Shown in pieces: positions 28,131-37,803 of a stretch of DNA of 64,000 nt. Origin of the DNA: Halomonas sp. GT (GTDB taxonomy: Bacteria; Pseudomonadota; Gammaproteobacteria; Pseudomonadales; Halomonadaceae); assembly GCF_002082565.1 (NCBI RefSeq), contig NZ_CP020562.1:806001-870000 (forward strand), written 5' to 3'. Positions within the stretch are counted from its first letter, which is position 1; each line of letters starts with the position of its first letter. The notes below the pieces were generated by a model. The model did no database searches. It was not told the DNA's origin and saw only the letters and a program-made list of their open reading frames with translations. A program made the translations under genes and the position numbers.

Positions 28131-30131
28131 ATGTTAGGTGCCGGGCTATTTACCCAGCGAGCAGGGAGGATGTCGCCCGCGAAAGCTTTCCTACTGCTTA
28201 GCTTGCCGATGGTGCTGCTGTTTTGGGCGGGCCTGCAGGGGCAGGGCGGTTTTGCGCTGGGGGTGCAGGCGTTAGTGGCGCCCACCTTCGAGAATGTTGA
28301 CGAGTTACTGCTTTATTATGCGTGGTGGCCGCGCTTCTCGATTGCACTGCTAGCCGGAGGGGGCTTGGGGTTGGCCGGAGTTCTGATGCAGCAGGTGTTG
28401 CGTAATCCGCTGGCTTCGCCTACCACGCTGGGTGTGGCATCGGGCGCCAACCTTGCACTATTGACCGTCACTTTGATGGCCCCTGGACTACTAGTAGTGG
28501 GGCGTGAGTGGATCGCTTTAGTGGGGGGGGCGTTGGCGGTGGGGTTGGTATTCCTACTTTCCTGGCGGCGTGGATTGGCGCCGATCGTGGTCGTGCTGGC
28601 GGGATTGGTGGTTAATCTGTATTTGGGGGCGCTCTCTACAGCGCTGCTGCTGTTTAACCACGAGGCGCTCTCAGGATTGCTGATCTGGGGCGCTGGTTCG
28701 CTGACGCAAAACGGTTGGGACGGCGTTGCCATACTCTGGCCACGGCTGGCAATTAGCTGTGTGGCGGCATGGTTTCTGCTGCGTCCCTTGGCGGTTCTGG
28801 AGTTGGACGACGCCAGTGCCAAGAGCTTGGGTGTCTCGCTGACCTATTTGCGTTTTGCCGGTATGGGGTTGGCGGTATTTATTACCGGTAGCATCGTTAG
28901 CGTGGTGGGCATTATCGGGTTTATTGGCTTGGCGGCGCCCAATATTGTGCGTATGGCCGGTGCGCGGCGCTTAGGGCCGCGGCTGCTTTGGTCGACGTTG
29001 CTGGGGGCCGTATTATTGTCCACCACTGACCTATTGCTTCAGCAGTTCTCTGGCATGGCTGCGGCCTTTATTCCTACTGGGGCGATTACCGGTGCGCTGG
29101 GTGCACCGCTTTTAATGTGGCTGATTCCGCGTTTGAAGCTGCAGGGCGATCGGCCACCAAAAGGTGCGGGCGTTTTCGCCAATCGCCATCCTGCACCGTC
29201 ACGCTTGGCTACCGGTTTACTGATCGCGTTACTGGCCGCGACAGTGCTTGGGTTGTTAGTTGGGCAGGGGGTAGACGGCTGGTATTGGCTAGCGCCCCAT
29301 AATTGGGGTGTTATGCAGTGGCGTTTTCCTCGGGTAATGGCGGCTGCGGCCAGTGGATTAATGCTGGCGATTGCAGGCACTATTCTTCAGCGACTTTCCG
29401 CTAACCCCATGGCCAGCCCTGAAGTGTTGGGTATCAGCGGAGGCTGCGCCATTGCGCTAATGTTGGGGATTTTCTTACTGCCCGCGCCCACTAACATGAT
29501 GTTGATTGGCGTAGGTACCCTGGGGGCTTTTGCAACGCTGTTAGTGTTGGTCGTTATCAACCGCAAGAGCGGTTATCTCCCCGAACGTTTGCTGCTTACC
29601 GGGGTGGCGGTCAGTGCACTGTTTGATGCAGTGCGCAGCGTAATGCTAGCAGGCGGCGACCCCCGAGGTCAGCAGGTGATTGCTTGGTTGGCGGGCTCCA
29701 CCTATTACGTGGATGTTACCAATGCGGTAGTCGTAGGAGGCATTGCCGCTGTACTAGCATTGGTCTCGCTGCCCTTTACCCGCTGGCTGGATATTTTGCC
29801 CCTGGGCGCACCGACGGCCAAGGCCCTTGGAGTAACTCTTAACCGAGCTCGTTTGGCGTTACTGCTGTTGGTATCACTGCTAACTGCCTGTGCCACCCTG
29901 GTGGTGGGGCCGCTTTCGTTTATTGGCCTGCTGGCGCCGCATATGGCGCGTTTAATGGGCTTCTCTCGTGCAGGGCAGCATCTGTTGGGGGCCGCGTTAA
30001 TCGGCATGCTATTGATGGTGTTGGCCGACTGGGTGGGGCGTCAGATTATTTTCCCTTATGAGATACCGGCAGGCTTGGTCGCTTCCTTGATTGGCGGTGC
30101 CTACTTTATGTGGGGGCTTCGGCGACTATAA
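28131..30131 (+). CDS. fhuB: Double-length iron-siderophore ABC permease
   Basis: The 666-residue protein is two BtuC/FhuB permease halves in tandem, the architecture of FhuB. Each half has the PRxxxAxxxGxxLaxxGxxxQ-like entry ([36 protein letters not shown]), a [10 protein letters not shown] / [10 protein letters not shown] loop and the cytoplasmic coupling segment [13 protein letters not shown] / [16 protein letters not shown] start at the ATG at 28131 (AAGAGG upstream); the frame is open from a GTG at 28089. An eight-G run at 28523-28530 lies in the gene. Confidence 0.9.
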   Translation: MLGAGLFTQRAGRMSPAKAFLLLSLPMVLLFWAGLQGQGGFALGVQALVAPTFENVDELLLYYAWWPRFSIALLAGGGLGLAGVLMQQVLRNPLASPTTLGVASGANLALLTVTLMAPGLLVVGREWIALVGGALAVGLVFLLSWRRGLAPIVVVLAGLVVNLYLGALSTALLLFNHEALSGLLIWGAGSLTQNGWDGVAILWPRLAISCVAAWFLLRPLAVLELDDASAKSLGVSLTYLRFAGMGLAVFITGSIVSVVGIIGFIGLAAPNIVRMAGARRLGPRLLWSTLLGAVLLSTTDLLLQQFSGMAAAFIPTGAITGALGAPLLMWLIPRLKLQGDRPPKGAGVFANRHPAPSRLATGLLIALLAATVLGLLVGQGVDGWYWLAPHNWGVMQWRFPRVMAAAASGLMLAIAGTILQRLSANPMASPEVLGISGGCAIALMLGIFLLPAPTNMMLIGVGTLGAFATLLVLVVINRKSGYLPERLLLTGVAVSALFDAVRSVMLAGGDPRGQQVIAWLAGSTYYVDVTNAVVVGGIAAVLALVSLPFTRWLDILPLGAPTAKALGVTLNRARLALLLLVSLLTACATLVVGPLSFIGLLAPHMARLMGFSRAGQHLLGAALIGMLLMVLADWVGRQIIFPYEIPAGLVASLIGGAYFMWGLRRL

Positions 30132-30241
30132 GTAAAACTAATGCTCTATTAGCAAGATGATTTTTAGTTATTTAGATTGCCCGTTACCTTAGTGCCACGA
30201 TTCTTTAAAGCGGCATTAATTCTGACACTGGGGACAGGGCA

Positions 30242-30853
30242 ATGTGGGAAAGCTACTTAACGGGCTTAGTGGTATCTGGCGGGATCATTATGGCTATTGG
30301 GGCGCAAAATGCTTACGTTTTGGGGCTGGCGGTGCGTCGTGAATATCACTGGTGGTCAGCTGGGATGTGCATGAGCGCGGATATTATCTTGCTAACCGCT
30401 GGCATGTTCGGCGCCAGTGCATTTTTACTGACGATGCCGAATGCGATGGAAGCCATGCGCTGGATAGGTGTGGCGTTTTTAAGCTGGTTGGCCGCACAAG
30501 CCTTACTTCGGGCTGTTAGCGGGCGGGAAGGGTTGCAGGCGGGTGGCGTAAAAGCTCGGAGTTTGCGCGGTGTGCTACTGGCAACCTTGGCCGTTACAGT
30601 ACTGAACCCCCAAGTGTATCTGGACACGCTATTGTTAATTCCTGCCATTGGCGCCCAGCAGGAGAGCGCTGGTGTATTCGTTGCCGGTGCGTCGACTGCC
30701 TCTGTTTTATGGTTTAGCTTGCTGGCGTGGGGCGGGTCCGCGCTTTCGCCTTGGCTTTCCCGCCCGGGTGCATGGCGTACCATCGATGGGCTAATTGGAC
30801 TGATGATGGCGGCCATTGCTATGCACTTGGCGCTGGGTTCTACGTTGCTATAA
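30242..30853 (+). CDS. argO: Arginine exporter ArgO (LysE family)
   Basis: The 203-residue protein has six membrane helices and LysE/ArgO motifs: SGGIIMAIGAQNAYVLGLAVRRE at the start and LAVTVLNPQVYLDTLLLIP in the middle. It exports arginine and possibly lysine. The ArgP regulator is at 23500-24366 pointing the other way. The 110-base gap before argO holds no gene and should include the promoter. Confidence 0.88.
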   Translation: MWESYLTGLVVSGGIIMAIGAQNAYVLGLAVRREYHWWSAGMCMSADIILLTAGMFGASAFLLTMPNAMEAMRWIGVAFLSWLAAQALLRAVSGREGLQAGGVKARSLRGVLLATLAVTVLNPQVYLDTLLLIPAIGAQQESAGVFVAGASTASVLWFSLLAWGGSALSPWLSRPGAWRTIDGLIGLMMAAIAMHLALGSTLL

Positions 30854-30868
30854 CAGGCCCTATACTGA

Positions 30869-31876
30869 TTAGTGGCGACTGAAGTAGCTTTGCATAACGG
30901 CGATTACTTTATCGATATCAGTCTCATCAATATCCCGGTGGACAACAAAACGCGTGGCGTAAAGCAGCTCAATCAAAATGCCATGTTCTTTCAGCCACGC
31001 AGAGAGCGGCTTCACATGTTCGTCGGGGAAGTGCGCGAACACCATATTGGTTGCCTGATCGGTGATTTTAACGCCAGGCAGTTTTGCTAAGCCTTTCGCC
31101 AAGCGTGCAGCACGATGGTGGTCATGGGCTAAGTCTGCGACATGGTGCTCCAAAGCATACTGGCAGGCGGCGGCGATAATGCCTGATTGGCGCATGCCGC
31201 CACCGACCATTTTGCGCCAACGCCGTGCGCGGTCGATCAATGCTTGCGAGCCCACTAAGGCAGAGCCGATGGGCGCGCCCAGGCCTTTCGAAAAGCAAAG
31301 CGAGACGCTGTCAAACGGCAAACAGAGCTGCTTGAGTGAGGCATCAGTGGCTACTGCTGCATTAAATAGTCGCGCGCCGTCTAAGTGCGTTGCCAGCCCT
31401 CGTTCCCGGGCAAGCTCAGTGGCTTTGATTACGTAGTCTGCGGTTAGCACTTTGCCGCCAATGGTGTTTTCTAGCGCCAGCAGCTTTGTGCGCGCAAAGT
31501 GAAAATCATCGGCTTTGATGGCTGCGCCTATTTTCTCTAACGGCAAGCTACCATCGACGGCATTTTCAATCGGCTGCGGTTGAATGCTGCCTAATACCGC
31601 AGCACCGCCACCTTCATAGCGATAAGTATGGGCTGACTGCCCGACAATGTACTCATCGCCGCGTTCGCAGTGGGCCATTAGCGCCACTAGGTTGCTTTGT
31701 GTACCGCTTGGAAATAGCAGCGCCGCTTCCTTTCCTGTCTGCTCAGCCAGCTTTTCCTGAAACGTGTTGACCGTTGGGTCATCACCCCACACATCATCGC
31801 CCACTGGAGCGGCCATCATGGCATCTTTCATGGCAGCGGTAGGACGGGTCACCGTGTCACTGCGTAGGTCAATCAT
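30869..31876 (-). CDS. ltaE: Low-specificity L-threonine aldolase
   Basis: The 335-residue PLP enzyme has [13 protein letters not shown] at the start, [27 protein letters not shown] (PLP-binding Asp) and the Schiff-base Lys in [14 protein letters not shown] near residue 200. It cleaves L-threonine or L-allo-threonine to glycine and acetaldehyde. Length and motifs are standard. AAGGAG precedes the start. It ends 15 bases from the convergent argO stop. Confidence 0.93.
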   Translation of the reverse strand: MIDLRSDTVTRPTAAMKDAMMAAPVGDDVWGDDPTVNTFQEKLAEQTGKEAALLFPSGTQSNLVALMAHCERGDEYIVGQSAHTYRYEGGGAAVLGSIQPQPIENAVDGSLPLEKIGAAIKADDFHFARTKLLALENTIGGKVLTADYVIKATELARERGLATHLDGARLFNAAVATDASLKQLCLPFDSVSLCFSKGLGAPIGSALVGSQALIDRARRWRKMVGGGMRQSGIIAAACQYALEHHVADLAHDHHRAARLAKGLAKLPGVKITDQATNMVFAHFPDEHVKPLSAWLKEHGILIELLYATRFVVHRDIDETDIDKVIAVMQSYFSRH

Positions 31877-32005
31877 GCGGAACTCCTTTTTGGGTTAGCC
31901 ACGTTGAGACGCTTTACCGAGCAAGTTGTCAGGAACCATCTATGGTTAACAGCATACTTCTATCGCTCATAGCATACTCCAGGGCAACCCAGCATAGGCA
32001 ATCAG

Positions 32006-33235
32006 ATGGATTTGAAAAGTGGCTACCCGTTTTGGGCCGTAAAGAATGGCCTGTTAAAAACATTTCCCCAGCTTACCCGTGATCATCAAAGTGAAGTGGT
32101 TGTTATTGGCGGTGGTATTACTGGAGCCTTGATGGCGGATGAACTAAGCCGCAACGGCCATCATGTGGTGGTGCTTGAGCGTCGTGACGTTGGGTGGGGA
32201 AGCTCTGCCGCCAGCACAGCGTTACTGCAGTACGAAATTGATACCCATATGGCCGAGTTAACCAAACGCTATGGGGAAGATGAGGCGGTGCTTGCCTATC
32301 GCGCCTGTGCCGATGCCATCGGTGAAATTGAAACCTTGGCCGCAGGGTTAGGGGATGTAGATTTTGAACGTCAAAAAAGCCTTTATTACGCCAGCAATGG
32401 AGAGGATGTTTCGTCGCTCAAGGAGGAACTGTCTCTACGCCAAAAGCATGGTTTTGACGCTGACTGGCTTGAAAGCGAGGCGGTATTGGCAGAGTACGGT
32501 TTTGTGGCACCTGGGGCTATTCTTACCCAGCTGGCCGCTGTTGTTGACCCATATCGGATGGCCTATCAACTGTTTTCCAAGGTTGTTGAGCGTGGAGGGG
32601 AGGTATATGACCGCACGCAAATGCAGATGATGACGCCGGATGAGCAAGGCGTCACGCTGACGCTGTTGAATGGCGCCAAGCTGCGCTGTCAGTATGTGGT
32701 GATGGCTGCAGGGTATGAGTCGCAAGCCTGGTTGCCCGAATCGGTGGCCGTCAACCGCAGTAGTTACGCATTCATTACTGACCCGTTACCGCCTGAGGCA
32801 TTAGGTAAGTTACGTCACACCATGGTGTGGGAGTCGGCGCGTCCCTATCTCTATATGCGTACTACCCGAGACGGACGGCTTCTTGTGGGCGGCGACGATG
32901 ATAATGAAGACATACCCAAGCGTCGTGACGCGCGAGTAGAGGACAAAGCCGAAGGATTGGCACGCAAAATAGAAGCATTATGGCCAAAGCTTGCTATTAA
33001 CCCGACGTTTTCATGGGGCGGCACTTTTGCAGAAACTGACGACGGATTGCCGTTTTTCGGCCCTCATGAGGCATATGGCCCACGAGTGCATTTTGCGATG
33101 GCTTATGGCGGTAATGGGATCAGTTATAGCATGATTGGCGCCAAGCTACTTAGGGCGCTGATTGAAGGCAAACAGCATCCCTTAGCTGTGCTTTTTTCAT
33201 TTCAGCGACTGACGAGATATTCCCGTAAAACGTGA
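32006..33235 (+). CDS. FAD-dependent DAO-family oxidoreductase
   Basis: The 409-residue protein has an N-terminal dinucleotide site (VVVIGGGITGALMADEL) and the DAO fold seen in glycine/sarcosine and D-amino-acid oxidases, with a C-terminal WGGTFAETDDGLPFFG and MAYGGNGISYSMIGAKLL that bind FAD. The group includes many oxidoreductases with unknown amine substrates. No export signal. No ribosome site is obvious before the ATG. Confidence 0.8.
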   Translation: MDLKSGYPFWAVKNGLLKTFPQLTRDHQSEVVVIGGGITGALMADELSRNGHHVVVLERRDVGWGSSAASTALLQYEIDTHMAELTKRYGEDEAVLAYRACADAIGEIETLAAGLGDVDFERQKSLYYASNGEDVSSLKEELSLRQKHGFDADWLESEAVLAEYGFVAPGAILTQLAAVVDPYRMAYQLFSKVVERGGEVYDRTQMQMMTPDEQGVTLTLLNGAKLRCQYVVMAAGYESQAWLPESVAVNRSSYAFITDPLPPEALGKLRHTMVWESARPYLYMRTTRDGRLLVGGDDDNEDIPKRRDARVEDKAEGLARKIEALWPKLAINPTFSWGGTFAETDDGLPFFGPHEAYGPRVHFAMAYGGNGISYSMIGAKLLRALIEGKQHPLAVLFSFQRLTRYSRKT

Positions 33236-33290
33236 TAGTCCTCAGCGGATAATGAGTAATTTGAATGACGATGCAAGAGAGTAGTAGGTG

Positions 33291-33812
33291 ATGGATAAAC
33301 AACTTTATTTACGTGCATTAGAGCGTAATGATCTGCGCTTTGTTCACGAGTTAAATAATAACCAGAGCATCATGTCGTATTGGTTTGAAGAGCCTTACGA
33401 ATCATTTGATGAGCTGGAGGAACTTTATAACAAACATATTCATGATAACGCCGAACGGCGCTTTGTAGCAGAGGACAGCGACGGGAATGCCATTGGTTTA
33501 GTCGAACTGATTGAAATTGACTATATTCACCGCAGCGGTGAATTTCAGATCATCATCACGCCAGATCACCAGGGTAAAGGATTTGCTCGGTCATTAATCC
33601 GTCAAGCACTGCACTACTCGTTCACGATTTTAAACCTACACAAAATATATCTGATTGTGGCGGTGGAAAACGTTAAAGCTATTCATCTCTACGAGGAGAG
33701 CGGTTTCATAGAGGAGGGGCATTTGGTTGAAGAGTTTTTTATCAACGGCAAATACCGCGATGTGAAGCGAATGTATATCTTGCAGGACACTTACTTAGCG
33801 CAGTTGGCTTGA
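33291..33812 (+). CDS. speG: Spermidine N1-acetyltransferase SpeG
   Basis: The 173-residue GNAT protein resembles E. coli SpeG along its length: [60 protein letters not shown] (acetyl-CoA pyrophosphate loop QGKGFA) and [16 protein letters not shown]. It acetylates spermidine and spermine to prevent polyamine toxicity. The ATG at 33291 follows a GTG at 33288; either could start. It follows the DAO oxidoreductase in the same direction. Confidence 0.92.
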   Translation: MDKQLYLRALERNDLRFVHELNNNQSIMSYWFEEPYESFDELEELYNKHIHDNAERRFVAEDSDGNAIGLVELIEIDYIHRSGEFQIIITPDHQGKGFARSLIRQALHYSFTILNLHKIYLIVAVENVKAIHLYEESGFIEEGHLVEEFFINGKYRDVKRMYILQDTYLAQLA

Positions 33813-33884
33813 TATACAAGCAGTGAATGGTCTTTGCCCCCAATGCTGTATAGAAGTGTTTTGATGAAATATTAATCAGAACGA

Positions 33885-33925
33885 CAACGCCTCAGGCTGA
33901 AAACTAACCAAGGACTGAGGCGTTG
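33885..33925. terminator. Hairpin between speG and the small gene at 33930
   Basis: An 11-bp stem (CAACGCCTCAG / CTGAGGCGTTG) with a 19-base loop lies 5 bases beyond the stop of the minus-strand mini-gene and 73 bases after the speG stop. The flanking T run is weak. Confidence 0.6.
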
Positions 33926-33929
33926 TTGC

Positions 33930-34052
33930 TTACTGCTGACTCATATAAGCAGCGATGGCGTCGAAAGCTGCACGTTGCTGTTGGGCACGATTAGCCCAAA
34001 CCTGCATCACATCCACTTCTCCTGTCTGACCTTGAGCAGCGAAAGATGACAT
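33930..34052 (-). CDS. 40-residue small protein, paralogue of the gene at 34382
   Basis: The ATG at 34052 has TAGGAG 8 bases upstream and reads MSSFAAQGQTGEVDVMQVWA, followed by 20 residues rich in Gln and Ala, ending AIAAYMSQQ. It aligns with the next small gene: S(S/T)FA, then Gln, Glu-Val, Trp, Ala, Gln, Ala-Ala and A(I/L)AAY at matching places. That conservation, the ribosome site and the following hairpin argue for a real gene. It is an amphipathic-helix candidate without a signal peptide or Cys. I do not recognise the family. Confidence 0.7.
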   Translation of the reverse strand: MSSFAAQGQTGEVDVMQVWANRAQQQRAAFDAIAAYMSQQ

Positions 34053-34304
34053 AGCGAGTACTCCTAATTCAGAGGTTGAGGGACGGTTCAGCCATAATGG
34101 GCTCTAGTGACCCCAGTTTAGTTATACATAGTTTGCTTTGTGCATCGCAGCAAGTTAGCTGCAGGTTAAAGTCTATGCGCATTTCAGCCCTTAAAGCTAG
34201 TCCTAAAGATGTAGGAGAATTGCTATGCCGTGTAAGAAATGGCTTACAAAATCGAAAGATGGTCACCTATATCTTTGAATGGAAAAGATTTTCATAAAAT
34301 AAAA

Positions 34305-34327
34305 AAGCCGACTGAAAAAGTCGGCTT
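34305..34327 (-). terminator. Terminator after the small gene at 34382
   Basis: The stem AAGCCGACT / AGTCGGCTT with a 5-base loop is followed on the minus strand by a run of T. It lies 55 bases past the stop. The rest of the 34053-34381 gap holds no gene I can support. Confidence 0.85.
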
Positions 34328-34381
34328 GTGTCGTTATCTTTTCGTCTACAGGGGAGAGATGGCGATAAAAAAATGCTTCTT

Positions 34382-34495
34382 TCAGCCGAAATAGGCCGCT
34401 AATGCTTCATTAGCAGCATGCTGCCAATGGGCTTGACGGCGCCAAAAAGCAAGTACCTCGTCATCTTGAGTAGATAATGCGAATGTAGAGATCAT
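34382..34495 (-). CDS. 37-residue small protein, paralogue of the gene at 33930
   Basis: The ATG at 34495 follows a perfect AGGAGG with a 9-base spacer. The product starts MISTFALSTQDDEVLAFWRR and ends AANEALAAYFG. It shares S-T/S-F-A, Glu-Val, Trp, Gln-Ala, Gln and AxAAY with the 40-residue neighbour 330 bases downstream on the same strand, so the two look like a diverged tandem duplication. Each has its own ribosome site and terminator hairpin, so they are probably separate transcripts. Function is unknown. Confidence 0.75.
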   Translation of the reverse strand: MISTFALSTQDDEVLAFWRRQAHWQHAANEALAAYFG

Positions 34496-34658
34496 AAGGT
34501 GGTCCTCCTATTGGGACACACCTAGAGTATAGGCTATTTTTGTTGCGGTGCAGCATTTTGGCCATTAATAACCAAAATAATCGTACACAATTTTATGTAC
34601 CTAGAAGGGTATGCTGATGACATACCTATAACTAATCAATAAAACAACGAGTTATATC

Positions 34659-35486
34659 ATGGTGCCAACTACTGCCGATTCTGACACACTCTCTCCTGAA
34701 CCTAATTTTCAAGACCGTTGGGTAGCAACTCCGCGTGGTCGCCTGTTTGCTCGTACTTGGGTAACGTCTCATTTGCGCTCGGACGTGCCCATTGTCCTGC
34801 TCCATGACTCGTTAGGTTGTGTGGATTTATGGCGTAGCTTTCCAGCAGCGCTATGTGCGGCGACCCAGCGACGAGTGATTGCTTATGACCGTCTAGGGTT
34901 TGGGCGCTCCGATGCGTGCCTGACACCGCCACTGCTGAGCTTTATTGACGATGAACCCTTTACTAGTTTTGCAGCACTTCAGAACGCCTTTCAACTAACG
35001 CGTTTTATTGCGCTGGGGCATAGCGTCGGCGGTTGTATGGCGGTGCACTGTGCAGGACAGTATGCAGAGCAGTGCCAAGGAGTGATTACCATTGCAGCGC
35101 AGGCGTTAAACGAACCACGCACGCGACACGGTATTGAAGAGGCAAGGGCCGCGTTTCAAATGCCGGAACAATTTGCCAAATTAGAAAAGTATCACGGCGA
35201 TAAAGCTCGTTGGGTACTGAATGGCTGGATAGACACGTGGTTGCATCCAGCGTTTGAACACTGGTCGCTTATTCCCGCTCTTAACCGCGTTCACTGCCCC
35301 ACGCTAGTGCTTCATGGTGAAAATGATGAATATGGTTCGCACCGCCAACCTGAATGCATCGCTCGCAATACCCGTGGTTCTGCGCACAGTGAAATACTGC
35401 CGGGCGTTGGGCATGTGCCCCACCGTGAAGCGGAAGTAGTGGTTGTTAATTATGTTAGAGAATTTATTGAGCGGCTTACGCCATAA
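34659..35486 (+). CDS. Alpha/beta hydrolase
   Basis: The 275-residue protein has the alpha/beta hydrolase core: oxyanion region VLLHDSLGCVDLW (the usual HG is HD), nucleophile elbow GHSVGG near residue 125, acid HGENDEYG and His in GVGHVPHRE near residue 258. No signal peptide. Similar to soluble esterases and C-C hydrolases; substrate unknown. It is followed 34 bases later by the metallophosphoesterase gene. Confidence 0.85.
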   Translation: MVPTTADSDTLSPEPNFQDRWVATPRGRLFARTWVTSHLRSDVPIVLLHDSLGCVDLWRSFPAALCAATQRRVIAYDRLGFGRSDACLTPPLLSFIDDEPFTSFAALQNAFQLTRFIALGHSVGGCMAVHCAGQYAEQCQGVITIAAQALNEPRTRHGIEEARAAFQMPEQFAKLEKYHGDKARWVLNGWIDTWLHPAFEHWSLIPALNRVHCPTLVLHGENDEYGSHRQPECIARNTRGSAHSEILPGVGHVPHREAEVVVVNYVREFIERLTP

Positions 35487-35520
35487 GACAACCGTTCCAC
35501 AGGGAAACGTGAGGAATGCT

Positions 35521-36285
35521 ATGCGCTTACGAATTTTATCCGACCTTCATTTGGAGTTTTTTGATGGAGACCGCGAATTGCCAGAGGTAGAAGCCGATCT
35601 CATCATTTTGGCAGGCGATATTCATCAAAAAACGGACGGGCTTGCCTGGGCCAGGCAGCGGTTTCCAGAGATGCCTATTTTATATGTGCCGGGAAACCAT
35701 GAATTTTACGGTACCTGTATGCCATTACTTCGTGAAGAGCTCGCCATGGAAGCCAAGCGCTACAATATTGAGTTGCTGGATAATCGAGCGGTGACTATCG
35801 GGGGAGTGCGTTTTTATGGCACCACGTTATGGACTGATTTCTCGCTCTATGCCGATGACCCAACGCACAACCCAGAAGAGACCGATGCTAAAGCATTGCG
35901 CTATATGCCTGATTTTCGCATCGTGACAACCGCTCCTGGCCATGTTTTTACGCCTCAAGCAAGCCAAGAATTACACGTTGAAGCACTTTCTTGGCTCAGC
36001 AATGAGCTTGCGCAACCCTTTAATGGGCCACGCGTTGTTATTAGCCATCACGCGCCTTTACACAGCTGCATTCCTGAGCAGTATCTCGGTGATGCGTTGT
36101 CCCCAGCCTTTGCCTCCCACCTGCCTCAATTGATGGGCAAGATGGACCTATGGGTGCATGGTCATGTTCATGAGCCCGTTGATACTTTATGTAATGGCAC
36201 GCGCGTCATCGCTAATCCAGGCGGTTATCCCTATGAGTTCACTCCAGCCCTGTTTGAGCCGAGCTTGGTGGTTGAAGTTGATTGA
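35521..36285 (+). CDS. Calcineurin-like metallophosphoesterase
   Basis: The 254-residue protein starts at ATG 35521 with GAGGA upstream; the longer frame from 35443 overlaps the hydrolase gene. Metal-ligand motifs are intact: LSDLHLEF, AGDIHQ, VPGNHEFYG, SHHAPLH and HGHVHEP. Such enzymes are phosphomonoesterases or phosphodiesterases; the substrate is unknown. Its last 55 bases overlap the convergent MocR gene. Confidence 0.88.
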   Translation: MRLRILSDLHLEFFDGDRELPEVEADLIILAGDIHQKTDGLAWARQRFPEMPILYVPGNHEFYGTCMPLLREELAMEAKRYNIELLDNRAVTIGGVRFYGTTLWTDFSLYADDPTHNPEETDAKALRYMPDFRIVTTAPGHVFTPQASQELHVEALSWLSNELAQPFNGPRVVISHHAPLHSCIPEQYLGDALSPAFASHLPQLMGKMDLWVHGHVHEPVDTLCNGTRVIANPGGYPYEFTPALFEPSLVVEVD

Positions 36286-37667
36286 TAGGTCATTGAATCA
36301 ATAAACCCTTTCGCCCTTGGGTCTTCAATATAAGCAACGTTGAGTCTCCGCCAGGGCGTTGGTTGATGATCGGCAAAGAATAAATGCCCTGGCGACAGGG
36401 TAACTTTCCAGTCATCAGCCAGTTCACTCAATCGTTCAGATGTTATCGCTGTCGGTGGCTTTGCCCACACAAACATCCCGCCGGTAGGCTCGGTATAAAC
36501 TTCCCAATTGGCACGTTTGAGCATCGCAAGCGCCAGAGACATGTGGTTGGAAAGCCTAGCACTTAACCGTTCAGTCAGTTTTCGGTAGCTACCGTTTTGA
36601 AGCATGGTGGTAATAACTTGCTCTGCAAAGCGTGAAGAAGAAATGCTGGTTAGCATTTTGATATCGACAATGCGTTGCACCATTGAAGAAGGCGCTGCGA
36701 TATAACCAACGCGCAGTGAAGAGGAGAGGCTTTTTGAAAAACTGCCCAGATAAATAACTCGGTTGAGGCCATCTAACGCAGCTAAGCGAGTGCTTGGCGC
36801 ATGTTGAAAGTCTGCATAAATATCATCTTCTATCAGTTTGAAATCGTACTGCTCGGCTAATTGTAATAAGCGATGCGCAACGGTGGGCGTTAGCGTTCCC
36901 CCTGTGGGGTTTTGAAAAACGCTGTTGGTATAAAAAAGTGTCGGCCGATGCTCTGCAAGTAATTCTTCTAAGCGTTCAAGATCAGGGCCGTCGGCTAAGC
37001 GAGGCACGCCGATAACACGGACACGTTGCAGATGTAGCAGGCCAAATAAGTTGTAATAGCCTGGTGATTCCACGAAGACAACGTCTCCGGGTTCGAGAAG
37101 CAGGCGTACCAATAAATCTAGCGAATGACTGCTGCCGCTGGTGGTGATTATTTGCTGATGATTGGCCGTGATCGCTAAAAGCCGAAGTCGCTCTTGTATT
37201 AAGTGCCGTAACGCCGTGGGGCCTTGGGGGGTGCTGTATTCAAAAATGTCCGCGCGATTCATACGCGCAACGTGACGGATCGCATAAGTTAAATCATCGC
37301 TCTCCCGCCAATGACTGGGTAACCAACCACATCCAAGGGGCAGGGCCGTCTCATCAGCACTAAAAAGCCCCCAAAGCCCGTTGGTCACTTCCTGCAGTGG
37401 GCTGGAAACTGTTTGGTGCTCACTTGGTGGACTATCGGCAACAAAAAATCCTGCCCCCGGTTTTGAGCGGACCAACCCTGCCGAGATTAAACGCTCGTAA
37501 GCCTCAATGGCCGCATTGCGGCTAACGTGGTGTGTCGCAGCTAAATAGCGAATGGAGGGTAGGCGGCTGCCATTGCCAGGTTTGTTTTGTTTAATCCAAG
37601 TGCTGATCGCCTCTTCAAGTTGCTGTGCAATAGGCGTATTGGCATGCCGATCAACTTTTAACTTCAT
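36231..37667 (-). CDS. MocR/PdxR-type regulator (GntR HTH plus aminotransferase domain)
   Basis: The 478-residue protein joins a GntR winged helix (residues about 8-75: SRLPSIRYLAATHHVSRNAAIEAYERL) to a fold-type I aminotransferase domain with the PLP Lys in YLGSFSKSLSSSLRVGYIA near residue 315. MocR proteins use PLP or an aldimine as the effector and usually control a neighbour. The divergent MFS gene 136 bases away is the likely target. The C-terminus overlaps the phosphoesterase gene. Confidence 0.9.
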   Translation of the reverse strand: MKLKVDRHANTPIAQQLEEAISTWIKQNKPGNGSRLPSIRYLAATHHVSRNAAIEAYERLISAGLVRSKPGAGFFVADSPPSEHQTVSSPLQEVTNGLWGLFSADETALPLGCGWLPSHWRESDDLTYAIRHVARMNRADIFEYSTPQGPTALRHLIQERLRLLAITANHQQIITTSGSSHSLDLLVRLLLEPGDVVFVESPGYYNLFGLLHLQRVRVIGVPRLADGPDLERLEELLAEHRPTLFYTNSVFQNPTGGTLTPTVAHRLLQLAEQYDFKLIEDDIYADFQHAPSTRLAALDGLNRVIYLGSFSKSLSSSLRVGYIAAPSSMVQRIVDIKMLTSISSSRFAEQVITTMLQNGSYRKLTERLSARLSNHMSLALAMLKRANWEVYTEPTGGMFVWAKPPTAITSERLSELADDWKVTLSPGHLFFADHQPTPWRRLNVAYIEDPRAKGFIDSMTYQSTSTTKLGSNRAGVNS

Positions 37668-37803
37668 ATATAGTCCTGCTGGATCAACTGTTCATTAAAA
37701 AATCGGAACAGTGCCTCAATAATAGTGGCCCAGTGTATCTTACCCCGCTTGAATAAGCGTGCGAGCTTTATGGTTCTTTTAGCAATCTCAAGTGAGTTAA
37801 TGC

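Noticed and set aside
28316..28822. 168-codon minus-strand frame opposite fhuB
   Set aside because: High-GC antisense shadow with low-complexity composition.
34225..34278. 17-codon plus-strand frame MPCKKWLTKSKDGHLYL with TAGGAG upstream
   Set aside because: Too short to support without conservation; it may be chance.
34069..34297. Two overlapping 65-73 codon frames on opposite strands between the small paralogous genes
   Set aside because: Neither has a recognisable motif or a ribosome site; they overlap each other and the terminator region.
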